Shown here one piece after another: positions 45,401 through 53,287 of a stretch of DNA of 64,000 bases; position 1 is the first letter of the stretch; every line of letters starts with the position of its first letter. Under the pieces are notes generated by a model. The model saw only the letters and a program-made list of their open reading frames with translations. It searched no databases and was not told the DNA's origin. A program made the translations under genes and the position numbers. Source of the DNA: Chloroflexi bacterium TSY (GTDB lineage: Bacteria > Chloroflexota > Anaerolineae > Caldilineales > Caldilineaceae); the NCBI GenBank assembly GCA_019217005.1, contig JAHBNG010000002.1, forward strand, positions 248,001 to 312,000, read 5' to 3'.

Positions 45401-45697
45401 GGTGCCAATCATGACCCCGTCTGGTCGCCAAGAGGAGATTGGATATACTTTGTCAGCAGCGCTTCTGGTGTTGATGAAATCATGCGGACAAATCGAGCTG
45501 GCAACCTCTTCGAGCGCCTGACGGTGAGTGACATGAGTGACCATCCCAGCGTCTCGCCAGATGGGCAATCGATCATCTTTCACTCGACCCGCGAAACAGG
45601 CCGACAGCAGCTCTGGATCATGAACGCGGATGGATCTAATCTGCGTAACTTGAGTAATAGTTCGCGAAACGATTGGGATCCGGTTTGGACTCGTTGA
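42413..45697 (+). CDS. Membrane protein: cytosolic helical N-domain, TM helix, YfbK-like VWA domain and C-terminal PD40 propeller; candidate anti-sigma factor
   Basis: About 1094 residues. The first 220 are cytoplasmic, acidic and helical, with TRVTLAEAAGISAAKLYALE resembling a helix-turn-helix or anti-sigma segment. One transmembrane helix follows (MGSLSVLLVLVLFIFY). Outside are a Pro/Thr linker, the YfbK N-region (DNLSTFAIDVDTGSYTVARR), a VWA domain with MIDAS DVSGS (LTFVIDVSGSMGNENRL), and a DUF3520-like part (GHSVTALYEIRRYP). At the end are three or four PD40 units (VWSPRGDWIYFVSS, SVSPDGQSIIFHSTRE, IMNADGSNLRNLS). ATG 42413 is 20 bp after the sigma stop; a TTG at 42386 would overlap it. 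Role as anti-sigma sensor is inferred from position and topology. Confidence 0.8.
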   Translation: MNDKQNELSPMNSKLDELGALLKNHAQSAESGSDDQDALDFAEFLRAAIESKLAENAETTRVTLAEAAGISAAKLYALERSLIAIIEMEKEELLGLAEALDEDPTFFALLTGRDDLVSIENKTASGKTTTKSDSPFESEYPSERFKLSEIDSHTFSNIEPEEGVFEWIHRNGQLPRRELFARSIRKMKQEQGQHADENGRTSSGRFRMFRNRRVKQAGVMGSLSVLLVLVLFIFYSSRAILPDGLAMTQIVVTPTQEIVMRQSESRISNESSAPLLREQFDSMKRNEAFPEDGMPDLLSEEFPLDDMFLQDDSFSDTPPATTNNWRSTLADAFKSVQSSLFPPRSTEKAIQASQQIEPQRADSVDLAEPLSSSHTQRNLIPTQVPLPPPTATPAPTTQRAIPMPNTMIFQDYGTNPFVATAQDNLSTFAIDVDTGSYTVARRYVNDGLLPPPEAVRIEEFVNYFDYDYSYPTKEELFAIYMDAAPVPFASHSSGAAEMVRIGIQGYDVAPAERADLALTFVIDVSGSMGNENRLTLVKRSLTLLVEELRPTDSVGIVAYSTTAREVLPPTQASQKNRILDAIFALQPENSTNAAAGLRLGYTMAWNHFQPRSINRVILASDGVANVDVTNAADIWEQIKQYAARGITLTTIGVGMGNYNDVLMEQLADTGDGFYAYVDTIEEAEQLFVHDLTGTLQTIAKDAKIQVEFDPEVVSHYRLLGYENREVADVDFRNDAVDAGEVGAGHSVTALYEIRRYPNAIGRIATTHLRWQDPASHQIFEMTETLDSRAIAASFENAPLNFQLAVAVAEYAQSLRNSMAIDGRPSHRSLSSVLLVEAIRIGEALNNKANRSHAADQTGGEIDDVTEWVNLIQKTHAIMRNMATTSARAPISRDAFEYPLPTSADAFSVALPPAWSNKILFLSDRTGRTETWMMDPAANFRISQVSESWIHALAQEQRAFAPDGRAKLLTRTDANGGLQIHIHDFASNAIRPLTVLRGANHDPVWSPRGDWIYFVSSASGVDEIMRTNRAGNLFERLTVSDMSDHPSVSPDGQSIIFHSTRETGRQQLWIMNADGSNLRNLSNSSRNDWDPVWTR

Positions 45698-45833
45698 ACA
45701 GCTCATTTTTTTATGGGTAGACGTAGCAGTTTGGAGAATGACAGACGGCCGGGCCTTTTCTTGGTGGTGAGAGCTCCTTGCATTCGAAAGTCTCCGACAC
45801 ATTCACCAGGGTCTGAATTGTTACGAGTAGACT

Positions 45834-46048
45834 CAGTAGATCCAAATTTGGCGTTTTTGGCGATTTTCAGTCGAGATTGCAGGGATTTTGGAGTCATTTA
45901 TTCAGATTTCGGTTACAGAAAACAACCTATTTCATATCTGAAAATCGCCCAAATCTAACGCAAAAACTAGATATCGACCGGCAAATTTGTATTTATGTCA
46001 ACTGTTTAGCCAGAATTCTCTCTCAAAACCTGAAATTTGGATCTACTG
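45834..46048. mobile_element. MITE family A, copy 2, with 5-bp target duplication
   Basis: 215 bp with ends CAGTAGATCCAAATTT / AAATTTGGATCTACTG and AGACT duplicated on both sides (45829-45833, 46049-46053). It contains the central 37 bp that are missing in A1. It sits 136 bp past the VWA protein gene in non-coding DNA. Confidence 0.9.
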
Positions 46049-46095
46049 AGACTACTATAGTGTCACCGAAATTGCGCTAGATGATAGACAGTCAA

Positions 46096-46225
46096 ATTGT
46101 AGGTCACTTCTCTGAAGTGACGAGCTACCAAGACCCTGAATCTACGCTTGGAATCCGTCGTTTTCTTGCTGTTTGTCCCGCCAGAGACGGGACCTACGAT
46201 AAACTATCATAATTTCGGTAGCAGG
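46096..46225. repeat. REP-like palindrome cluster F3
   Basis: GTAGGTCACTTCTCTGAAGTGAC, split by a short spacer from TTGTCCCGCCAGAGACGGGA and CCTACGA. The second half is shared with 30846-30903. It fills the space between MITE A2 and the IS630-like element. Confidence 0.6.
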
Positions 46226-46986
46226 GTACTACTGTTTTGTCAGATAAGTTATGATACAGGTTGGTCATCAGAATCGGTATCCAAAACAGGATAGAAACGC
46301 TGGAACTTCTGGCGAGCGAGAGCGGGGGTAAATTGCCATTGAATGGTAGCGGATTGTTCATTGCGCTCGTTGACAAGAGCAAGGACAACAGTCTCAAGAA
46401 GCTCTTTGGAATCAATGCGGCGATCAAGAACTTGGCGAGTGATAACCGAGAGTTCAATTTCAACCATATTAAGCCAACTCCCGTTGACGGGGGTATAAAC
46501 CATCTGAAAGTGCTGAGCCAGAGCGAAAGCTTCCTCAGGCGAAAGATGGTGTAGAAGGAACTGGGTGAATGAATGTTGAGATTATCCTGAACAATCTGTA
46601 ATGAATCGGCATCAGGATTGTGTTTCGTTTTGAGATCATGCATGAAGCGAGCATACTCTTGGCCTCTGCGCCGTTCGGTAATCTGAACAACCCGCTGTCC
46701 AGTGTGTGGCTGGTAAGCAATCAAGATGTAACAGATGCCCTTGCGTTCATAGTGATGATCATAGCGCCATTTCTTGCCTGGTTTCATCTCAATCGGCACG
46801 ATTGTATCGCCCAAGAGCTGACAAGGTTTTTCATCGTAACACCAGAGAGGATTCTTGGGGTCATAGGGCTGTGCATAGAGGTCCAAGATTTGTTCCATGT
46901 GCCACAAGTATGTAGGTGTTAACTTTCCGATACACCACTGCACCTTCAAATGGGGTTTCAGTTCGTTTTTTTCAGAATTTCACTCA

Positions 46987-48475
46987 CTTTACTTTCTGGT
47001 AAAAGAAAAGAGATGAGGTGAGAAATGTGACAAAAAGCGGTTAGCAGTTCATCCTAAAGGTAGAGAACCCAAAAAGGAGGAAGGAATGCTAACCGCGCCA
47101 GAAATAACTATAGCAGTACTGATGAATGTATTGCAAGTAACGCCGATGGGAACAAACGTAAATGTAATGCGTCTGATGTGGGCAATGCTGAATGGGTCGT
47201 TTCTGAAAAGTCGAGGAGCAATCCATAGCGCATTGAAAGAAAGCGGGTTTGAAGATGAGGAGCTCCGGCGAAGCTGGTGGAGCTTTCGATATGGATCATG
47301 GGATATCACAAGTCTGCTGGGGTCGTGGCAAGAAGAAGTGGAAAGGGGAATGGGAGGCAAAAAAGTTAGAAGGGTACCGAGTGAAAAGCATAGATATCAC
47401 AGGGTTCTGGCGACCGAAGCTGCAAGGGAAAGTGAACCGACTCTATAACTCAACGGCTCGTCGCCCGCGCTCATCTTTGGAGTGATGATAAGCTCGGGGA
47501 GATAGGCGGGAAGCGAGTGCCACTGCTCAAGGCAATCATGAGATGCACGGTTGGAACAAAGGAAAGTGAGTTTCGGAAAAGCTGCTGACAGAGACGAAGA
47601 AATCACTGGAGTCAGACGAAGTGGCGGTGGTCGATGCCGGGTTTACAATCAGAGAAATGCTAGAAAGCGGCATAGACCGATTTGTCCTGCGGGAAGCGAT
47701 TAACTGCACAGCGCGCCGCAATGAGTTCCCCAAACAAACGCAAAGAAAAGGCAGACCACCTGAATATGGTGATATTGTGCGTCCGCTCTCTCAGCTATAA
47801 GGGAAAGCGACTCGAGGCTACAACTCCGGACTCGTCTGGTCGCTTTCTATAGTGGTCGCCTGATTTGCTATCAAGCATGGCACAATCTCGTCCCCAGAAC
47901 AACCAAGGTGGATACAGCCAACCGTACCTACTCGATTTACGTCATTCAGGATCCGGCCTACAACACACCTTTGGTTTTGGCGACCGTTATGACTTTGCAG
48001 CCTGAAACCATTTATCTTGTCTACCTGGAACGCTGGCCTGTTGAACCTCCCCCCTTGGCTTCCAAGCAGATGATTGGCTTACATCGTCAATTTGTTCATG
48101 CCGATGAGGCTTGTTTCCGCTTACCTGAACTGGGGCTGCTTGCTGGCAATCTTCTTTCCCATTTAGCCGCTTCTCTTCCTCCCATACCGACTGGCTACTG
48201 GGATCGAGAGCCTCAAGCCACTCCCGGCAGGCTGCGCCGTGTTCTCTCGAGTGCTCTTTTTCCAACTCCTGACCAACTCGACCCTGACTTTCGGAAAAAG
48301 GCCTCGGTTTCACACCATTTCCCTAAAGGCGTTCTCGCTCATCGCCGCCTCAATGCCGCTGCTTAAACTAGCCGAGCACTATTTTTACATTTTATCCCGT
48401 TTTTTCAGGGTGGATTCTTTTTTCCGCCCCTTTCGGTTTGCCCTTTGTCACTCAAGCCTTTACCAGAAAGTAAAG
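46987..48475 (+). mobile_element. Insertion sequence nested in IS630, 1489 bp
   Basis: Terminal repeat CTTTACTTTCTGGTAAA and its complement, with an exact 5-bp duplication ACTCA (46982-46986, 48476-48480). It carries a broken plus-strand transposase. Its family is not obvious to me. Confidence 0.8.
47086..48366 (+). pseudogene. Transposase of the nested IS, degenerate
   Basis: Pieces in several frames: MLTAPEITIAVLMNVLQVTP at 47086 with a helical N-domain (RGAIHSALKESGF, RRSWWSFRYGSWD); a middle piece near 47600 reading SDEVAVVDAGFTIREML, a DDE-type 'DAGF' strand; and a C-part (47908-48366) with TIYLVYLERWPVEPPPLASK. The domain order fits a DDE transposase about 430 residues long. At least three frameshifts or stops disable it. 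Confidence 0.65.
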
Positions 48476-48950
48476 ACTCACGGTTTCATGCGAAATGTCT
48501 TCCACAAACTTTAACTCAACCGCTGTGGTTGCTAGCAGCCTTAAAGTCCATCGGCTTCGCCCATCTGGTCCTTTCGTACACGCTAGTGCCGTGATTTTGG
48601 CTCTGGCTTCGTTACTAATCTCGACTGGTCGTCCGCTTCTTGGCTCTTCTAGGGCTTTGGTTAGCCCTTCCGTCACATATCTTTTGCGGATTCGCACCAC
48701 CGTTGCTCGCGTCACTCCCACTCGTTCCATGATTTCTCTGTCTGTTTTTCCTCCATCTGACAAGAGCAGAATATGTGCCCTTCTTATCTTTCTTACGTTC
48801 TCTTTTCCTTTTGCCGTTATTCGCCTTAATTCATTTCTGTCTTTATCACTTAGTTTAACTTTATATACTTGCTTCATTTCTCTCTGCCTCCTCGTTTTTT
48901 TAGTCACTTTCTGGCAGAGTTTACCGTATTATAACTTATCTGACAAAACA

Positions 48951-49767
48951 CTACTTATAGACTCGGAAGATGAGTTCACGGTCGAAGTTGATCTGCTCGA
49001 CTCTCCATGCTTTCGCCTGTGCAATCTCTTGCAAGCGTCTAGGGTAATGTTGTCGCATCCCTCGCTCCCGGCCGCCTAAGCTTTGTACGGGATAAGAGAC
49101 GATGAGAATCGGTGCATTGATTGTATCAAGCAGTTGTTCGGTTCGCCCTTTGTCGCTCTGTTCCAGACAGGGCAGTGCTTTGAGCAAGAGAGCAACGTCC
49201 GCATTGAGCTTGTGATCCGATCCCAAGATATCAGATGCATGCGCTCGCCCTTTGAGCCGAAACAATTCGATCAATTGATTCAGAAAGCCTGCCAGATCCA
49301 GATAGACATCATGAGCGTCATAGTGCAAGTCCGAGGTGATGACGTTGGTTTCGAGCATCCAAGGCAAGCTTTAATGGGTTTAGCCCACAGGCGAGATCGA
49401 GAATGGATGAGATGGGAGGCAAGTCAGCAAAGATCCGTTTGTAGAACTGCTCCAGAATGGGAAGGCGTTCGCGCGTGGAGGCGTGATAATGCATCAATTC
49501 TTGGCAGGTTTCTCGAAATTGATGTCTATCGTTTGACGTCGCACGAAGTTGATTAATCCATGTAGGATAGTCGATTCCGGGGCTTTGGTAGACAGCAGCA
49601 ATTTGGTGTAGTTTACGTAGGGTTGCTTTGGTGGCTTCTTTGGTATTGCGTCGTTTCCTCAGTTCTTGTTCTCCGATTCGCATGATCAAATCATGGCAAA
49701 GATGGCGATATTTTGCACGACGGGAGATCGATTCAAGTATTTCTTTCAGAGGGTCAGATTGGGGCAT
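48951..49767 (-). pseudogene. ArmA/Rmt-type 16S rRNA (G1405-N7) methyltransferase homologue, frameshifted
   Basis: Members of this family methylate N7 of G1405 in 16S rRNA and confer resistance to 4,6-linked aminoglycosides. The first frame (49767-49365) has TLRKLHQIAAVY, HASTRERLPILEQFYKRIF and the SAM site SSILDLACGLNPLKL, matching ArmA's HSSTNER...SSILDFGCGFNPL. The second (from about 49360 to 48951) has TSDLHYDA, ADVALLLKALPCLEQSD and ILIVSYPVQSLGGRERGM, matching FLLKMLPVL and FVISFPIKSLSGKEKGM. One extra base near 49362-49371 separates them; joined length is about 270 residues, normal. The stop is created at the IS630 end, so a few native residues may be lost. It lies downstream of tgt and smpB. 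Confidence 0.83.
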
Positions 49768-49868
49768 CGATCAAGTCGTTCCTGAGCCATCCTTGCGGCT
49801 AGATGGCATCGATTATGCGTTTGTGGTGTGGAACAAACAAGCTGTTTGTTCTACGATTGGGTGAAACG

Positions 49869-51116
49869 TCACCCTTGCAAGCCTTTCATCAACCGGACCA
49901 TAAAGCGGAGATTGTGCATGGTCGCCAGGCGCATAAAGGTGGCGTCGTTGCTTTTGAATAGATGTTTTAGGTATCCCCTTGTGTAGTGCTGACAGGTCAG
50001 ACAATCACAGCCAGACATGATTGGTTCGTTGGATTTAATATGCTTTTTGTCGTTGATATAGAGCATCTCAAACCAATCGCTGGCGTGTTGGAAAGTGGTG
50101 GGGGAGAGTGACGCATGAACGGGAGAGATAGCGGATCTCGCTGAAGCTGTCGCAGATGTGTAAAGACGGCCGCGGCGCGCATCTCGGGTTGGAAGCGCAC
50201 AATCAAAGAGAGTGTATCCCATTCCTGCGCATCGCAACACATTCAATGGGTGGCCAACGCCCAGTGCGTGCAGCGGATACTTTTTGGGGATGAGTGACCG
50301 CACGGTTGCCAACATCTCGACAACCAAATTGCCTTGCCCATCCAAGGGCCACCCCCCATAACCAAAGCCGTCAAAGCCGATATCGAGTAGGGCCTCGGCA
50401 CAGCGTCGGCGCAGCTCAATTGAATTGCCACCTTGAATGATACCAAAGATTAAGGGACGCTCTTTCTCGGTAACGAACTCTCTATCGACACTCATGACTG
50501 ATTGAGTATTTGATTGCGATCGTTTCCCTCCACGTTGGTCAAGCTGCCGATCAAATTCGGCCTTACTGCGTTGTGCCCAAGCAATCGTACGGTCAACCGC
50601 AAGCTGTTGGGTCTCCAGATCGTCTTCAATATGGGTGCAATCATCGAGATACATGATGATATCGCTTCCGTAGCGCATCTGAAGCTGTACACATTTTTCT
50701 GGTGTCAGCTTGAAATCTCGCTTGGCTTGCTCTGGTTTGAAGACGATCCCATCATTGGTCAATCGGCCATAACGGGAATTTTGACGGATGAGAGAATAGG
50801 CCTGAAAGCCACCAGAATCAGTCACAATCGGTCTGTCCCATCCACACATTTTGTGTAAACCGCCTAAAGCTTGAATTGTTGACGAGCCAGGGTGCTGCAT
50901 CAGGTGGAACGTGTTCATGACAACAGCTTGAACGCCGCAGTTACCGAGATCAACGCTGTCAAGAGCACGAACGACGCCTACTGTTGCGTCAGGCAGAAAT
51001 GCAGGGAGCTGAATGTGACCGTGGAGAAGGGGAAGCGTTTCCTTAATAGCTATTTTTGAGGGCACGCTCAATGTCTCGCTTGTTATCGCGTTTTGCGATA
51101 TCTGCACGCTTATCAT
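49869..51116 (-). CDS. tgt: tRNA-guanine transglycosylase, about 390-415 aa
   Basis: Exchanges G34 of GUN-anticodon tRNAs for preQ1 (queuosine pathway). The nucleophile region IVTDSGGFQAYSL, GIIQGG, FGYGGWPLDG, FDCALPTRDARRGRLYT and the zinc site CDCLTCQHYTRGYLKHLF are all present. The frame opens at 51116 inside smpB (74-bp overlap), giving a longer N-terminus than usual. The true start is probably a non-ATG codon nearer 51045. An insert SQSNTQSVMSV before the GIIQGG block is slightly longer than in most homologues. Confidence 0.93.
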   Translation of the reverse strand: MISVQISQNAITSETLSVPSKIAIKETLPLLHGHIQLPAFLPDATVGVVRALDSVDLGNCGVQAVVMNTFHLMQHPGSSTIQALGGLHKMCGWDRPIVTDSGGFQAYSLIRQNSRYGRLTNDGIVFKPEQAKRDFKLTPEKCVQLQMRYGSDIIMYLDDCTHIEDDLETQQLAVDRTIAWAQRSKAEFDRQLDQRGGKRSQSNTQSVMSVDREFVTEKERPLIFGIIQGGNSIELRRRCAEALLDIGFDGFGYGGWPLDGQGNLVVEMLATVRSLIPKKYPLHALGVGHPLNVLRCAGMGYTLFDCALPTRDARRGRLYTSATASARSAISPVHASLSPTTFQHASDWFEMLYINDKKHIKSNEPIMSGCDCLTCQHYTRGYLKHLFKSNDATFMRLATMHNLRFMVRLMKGLQG

Positions 51117-51540
51117 AGTTATGTTTACCGCGTGCTAAACCGATCTCCACTTTGGCCAATCCTCTCTGGTTGATGTAGACACGTAGAGGGATAATGGTCC
51201 AGTTGCGCTGGGTGGCCTGGGCATGGAGTCGAGAAATTTCGCGTCGATGAAGCAGCAATTTTCGTGGACGTACCTCATCATGATTAAAGCGGTTGCCTTG
51301 GTCATAGTGGGCGATATGTACGTTCATCAACCAGGCTTCGTCATTGCGAACCAGTACGAAGCCCTCGCGCAGGCTGACACGTCCTTCTCGCACAGATTTG
51401 ATCTCTGTGCCCGTCAACGCAATCCCTGCTTCAAATCGCTCTTCAATATGGTAGTCGTGACGAGCTTTGCGGTTGGTGGCCACTGTGCGTGGGCCAGTCG
51501 GTGGCGTACCGTTTTTGCTCTTCTTGTTCTTTTTGGCCAT
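51043..51540 (-). CDS. smpB: SsrA-binding protein SmpB, 165 aa
   Basis: Carries tmRNA to stalled ribosomes in trans-translation. VATNRKARHDYHIEERFEAG then IALTGTEIKSVREGRVSLREGF is the family signature, followed by YDQGNRFNHDEVRPRKLLLH and the C-terminal basic tail KHNYDKRADIAKRDNKRDIER that enters the ribosome A site. Length and motifs are standard, with a slightly extended Lys-rich N-terminus. No ssrA (tmRNA) sequence is seen in the adjoining 170 bp. Confidence 0.97.
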   Translation of the reverse strand: MAKKNKKSKNGTPPTGPRTVATNRKARHDYHIEERFEAGIALTGTEIKSVREGRVSLREGFVLVRNDEAWLMNVHIAHYDQGNRFNHDEVRPRKLLLHRREISRLHAQATQRNWTIIPLRVYINQRGLAKVEIGLARGKHNYDKRADIAKRDNKRDIERALKNSY

Positions 51541-51711
51541 TTTACCAGTGTTTTGCTGAATTAAGTTACATCAGGGTTCCTACACGGTGGGATTCTTCGC
51601 CATACTCGCGCAAACTTGGCTCTATGACCAGATTCAGTTGCTTCGAATCACTCCGATGGACCCAATATGGCTCAGAATGACGCTATTTATTCTAATTTCA
51701 TTGACAGAATG

Positions 51712-53025
51712 CTAGCTTCCATCCAGAAGATAGTTGACCGCTGCGTCCAATTGTGGATCTTCCCCCGCTTCTCGCTGCTCTTGGGTGTATTCGACGACGA
51801 TGTCGGGGTCTAGACCAACACCATCGATGGATCGGTCGTTGGGCGTGAACCAGCGGGCGATGGTCACACGAAGGATGCCATTGTTGCTGAGTTGATGGGG
51901 AAGTTGTACGCTCCCTTTGCCAAAGGTCACTTCACCAAGGAGTGGAGCACGTTGCGCATCTTGAATCGCGCCCGCGACAATTTCGCTGGCGCTTGCGCTC
52001 CCTCCATTCACGAGGACAACTAATGGAATATCATTGGCAATTGCCGTACCTTCGGTTTCGTAGGTCTTGATCTTGCCATCAGCAAATCGTTCGATCAACA
52101 CATCATGATTTTCCAAGAAGAGACTTGTTACATTCACAGCCTCTCGTAAGAGACCACCGGAGTTCCCTCGTAGATCAAAGATAAGGCCAGTTGGATTGTT
52201 GGCCTGTGCATCTTCGATTGCGCGCTGTACTTGAGAGCTTGCGTTTTCGTTGAAGCTGTTTAGGCGTATGTAGGCGATGTTTTGTTGTTCCCCAAGTGTA
52301 TCAGTTGCAACGGTTGGGATTTCGATCCGATCACGCACAACCTTCACATCAAAGAGATCAGATTTGCCTTCACGCGCAATGGTCAGCACCACAACGGTAC
52401 CCTTTTCCCCCCGGATTTTCATAATGGCGTCAGTCAGATTCGAACCAGCAAGCTCCTCACCATCAACAGCCAAAATATAATCACCGCGTCGCAAACCCGA
52501 CAACCAGGCAGGTTGATTTTCAAAGGGTTCTGTAATCCGCACGGCATCGAATTCTTCGCTCCACTCAACGCGCGCACCAATTCCTTCAAAGCTTCCTTCG
52601 ATACTGGAGCGGAAAAACTCTGCGTCCTCAGGTGCCATAAATGAGGTATTGCGATCATCTAGTTCGTTCAAAATACCACGAATCGCACCGTAGGTCATCT
52701 GATTACTATCAGGAATCTCCCCATAAAAATCGCGATAGAGTAGATTCATCGCTTCCCAAAAGATCTCGAATTCTGGACCAAGCGCCTCTTGGGCGTTGTG
52801 GGCATCTCCAAGATTCCGCTCAGCAGCACCAGAGCCAAGCCCGGGAAATGTTGAGACAAGACCGCCATTGTACGTCCAGCGACCCAAGCCAAAGCCAAGC
52901 CCCATGCCGATTAAAAACGAGGTAATTACTAAGACCAACGCCATCAGTGCCAAGAGAATCGGTTGGCGAAATATATTTGACATGTTGGTTTCTTGAGGGG
53001 TTGATTCTTGAAACAATGAGGACAT
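51712..53025 (-). CDS. S41-family C-terminal processing protease (CtpA-like) with PDZ domain, 437 aa
   Basis: One N-terminal transmembrane helix (LLALMALVLVITSFLIGMGL) anchors the protein outside. The PDZ domain is GIGARVEWSEEFDAVRITEP through LRRGDYILAVDGEELAG. The catalytic Ser/Lys dyad lies in VVLVNGGSASASEIVAGAIQ and GEVTFGKGSVQ, and the substrate-binding LIFDLRGNSGGLLREAV is complete. Such enzymes trim or degrade exported proteins. The start may be ATG 53025 or 52983. A second, frameshifted S41 gene lies just upstream, separated by repeat C3. Confidence 0.93.
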   Translation of the reverse strand: MSSLFQESTPQETNMSNIFRQPILLALMALVLVITSFLIGMGLGFGLGRWTYNGGLVSTFPGLGSGAAERNLGDAHNAQEALGPEFEIFWEAMNLLYRDFYGEIPDSNQMTYGAIRGILNELDDRNTSFMAPEDAEFFRSSIEGSFEGIGARVEWSEEFDAVRITEPFENQPAWLSGLRRGDYILAVDGEELAGSNLTDAIMKIRGEKGTVVVLTIAREGKSDLFDVKVVRDRIEIPTVATDTLGEQQNIAYIRLNSFNENASSQVQRAIEDAQANNPTGLIFDLRGNSGGLLREAVNVTSLFLENHDVLIERFADGKIKTYETEGTAIANDIPLVVLVNGGSASASEIVAGAIQDAQRAPLLGEVTFGKGSVQLPHQLSNNGILRVTIARWFTPNDRSIDGVGLDPDIVVEYTQEQREAGEDPQLDAAVNYLLDGS

Positions 53026-53084
53026 AAGATCTTTGGTTATCCTATCACACTAAACTGAGCTCTGCGCCTTACTAGGCGTTCTCT

Positions 53085-53190
53085 AAGGCTTTTCCAACAA
53101 TTGAAATCCCTAATTTGATATGGAAAAGCTCAAGCCATTCCAGAGAAGTCGACTTGGCAAATTAGGGATTTATTCCTCTGGAATGGCCTA
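53085..53190. repeat. Palindromic repeat family C, copy 3 (best preserved)
   Basis: A GCTTTTCCA (53088-53096) / A' (53121-53129); B AAATCCCTAATTTG (53104-53117) / B' (53158-53171), 14 of 14 complementary; C GCCATTCCAGAG (53134-53145) / C' (53176-53187). B lies in the loop of A/A', and B' in the loop of C/C'. Confidence 0.88.
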
Positions 53191-53287
53191 ACACCAGCTT
53201 CGGTCGAGTAGAGCCGCATGACAGAATGCTGCGCCATGCGTGGCGACTCCTCGAGCACGACAACATTTAGGATCGAGTGAGGCTCTT

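Larger units (their letters stand above)
46249..48907 (-). pseudogene. IS630-family transposase, split by nested IS and frameshifts
   Basis: The N-part (48907 to about 48476) has a helix-turn-helix REIMERVGVTRATVVRIRKRY and EEPRSGRPVEIS. The C-part (from 46954) has the DDE residues in LWCYDEKPCQLLG and IVQDNLNIHS, and, after another frame change near 46530, GSWLNMVEIELS. A run of seven A at the N/C junction (ILKK-NELKPHLK) would join them by -1 slippage, as in many IS630 elements. The later frame change and the insertion make it inactive. Confidence 0.8.
46232..48951 (-). mobile_element. IS630-like insertion sequence, itself interrupted by another IS
   Basis: Ends CTGTTTTGTCAG / CTGACAAAACAC (one mismatch), extended by ATAAGTTAT, flanked by TA on both sides (46230-46231, 48952-48953), the IS630/mariner signature. 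Without the inner element (46987-48475) and one ACTCA it is about 1.2 kb, normal for IS630. It lies exactly at the 3' end of the methyltransferase gene. Confidence 0.85.

Noticed and set aside
51541..51711. Possible tmRNA (ssrA) gene beside smpB
   Set aside because: No tRNA-like acceptor ends, no GCA-initiated tag frame and no CCA-type 3' end could be found in the 170 bp.
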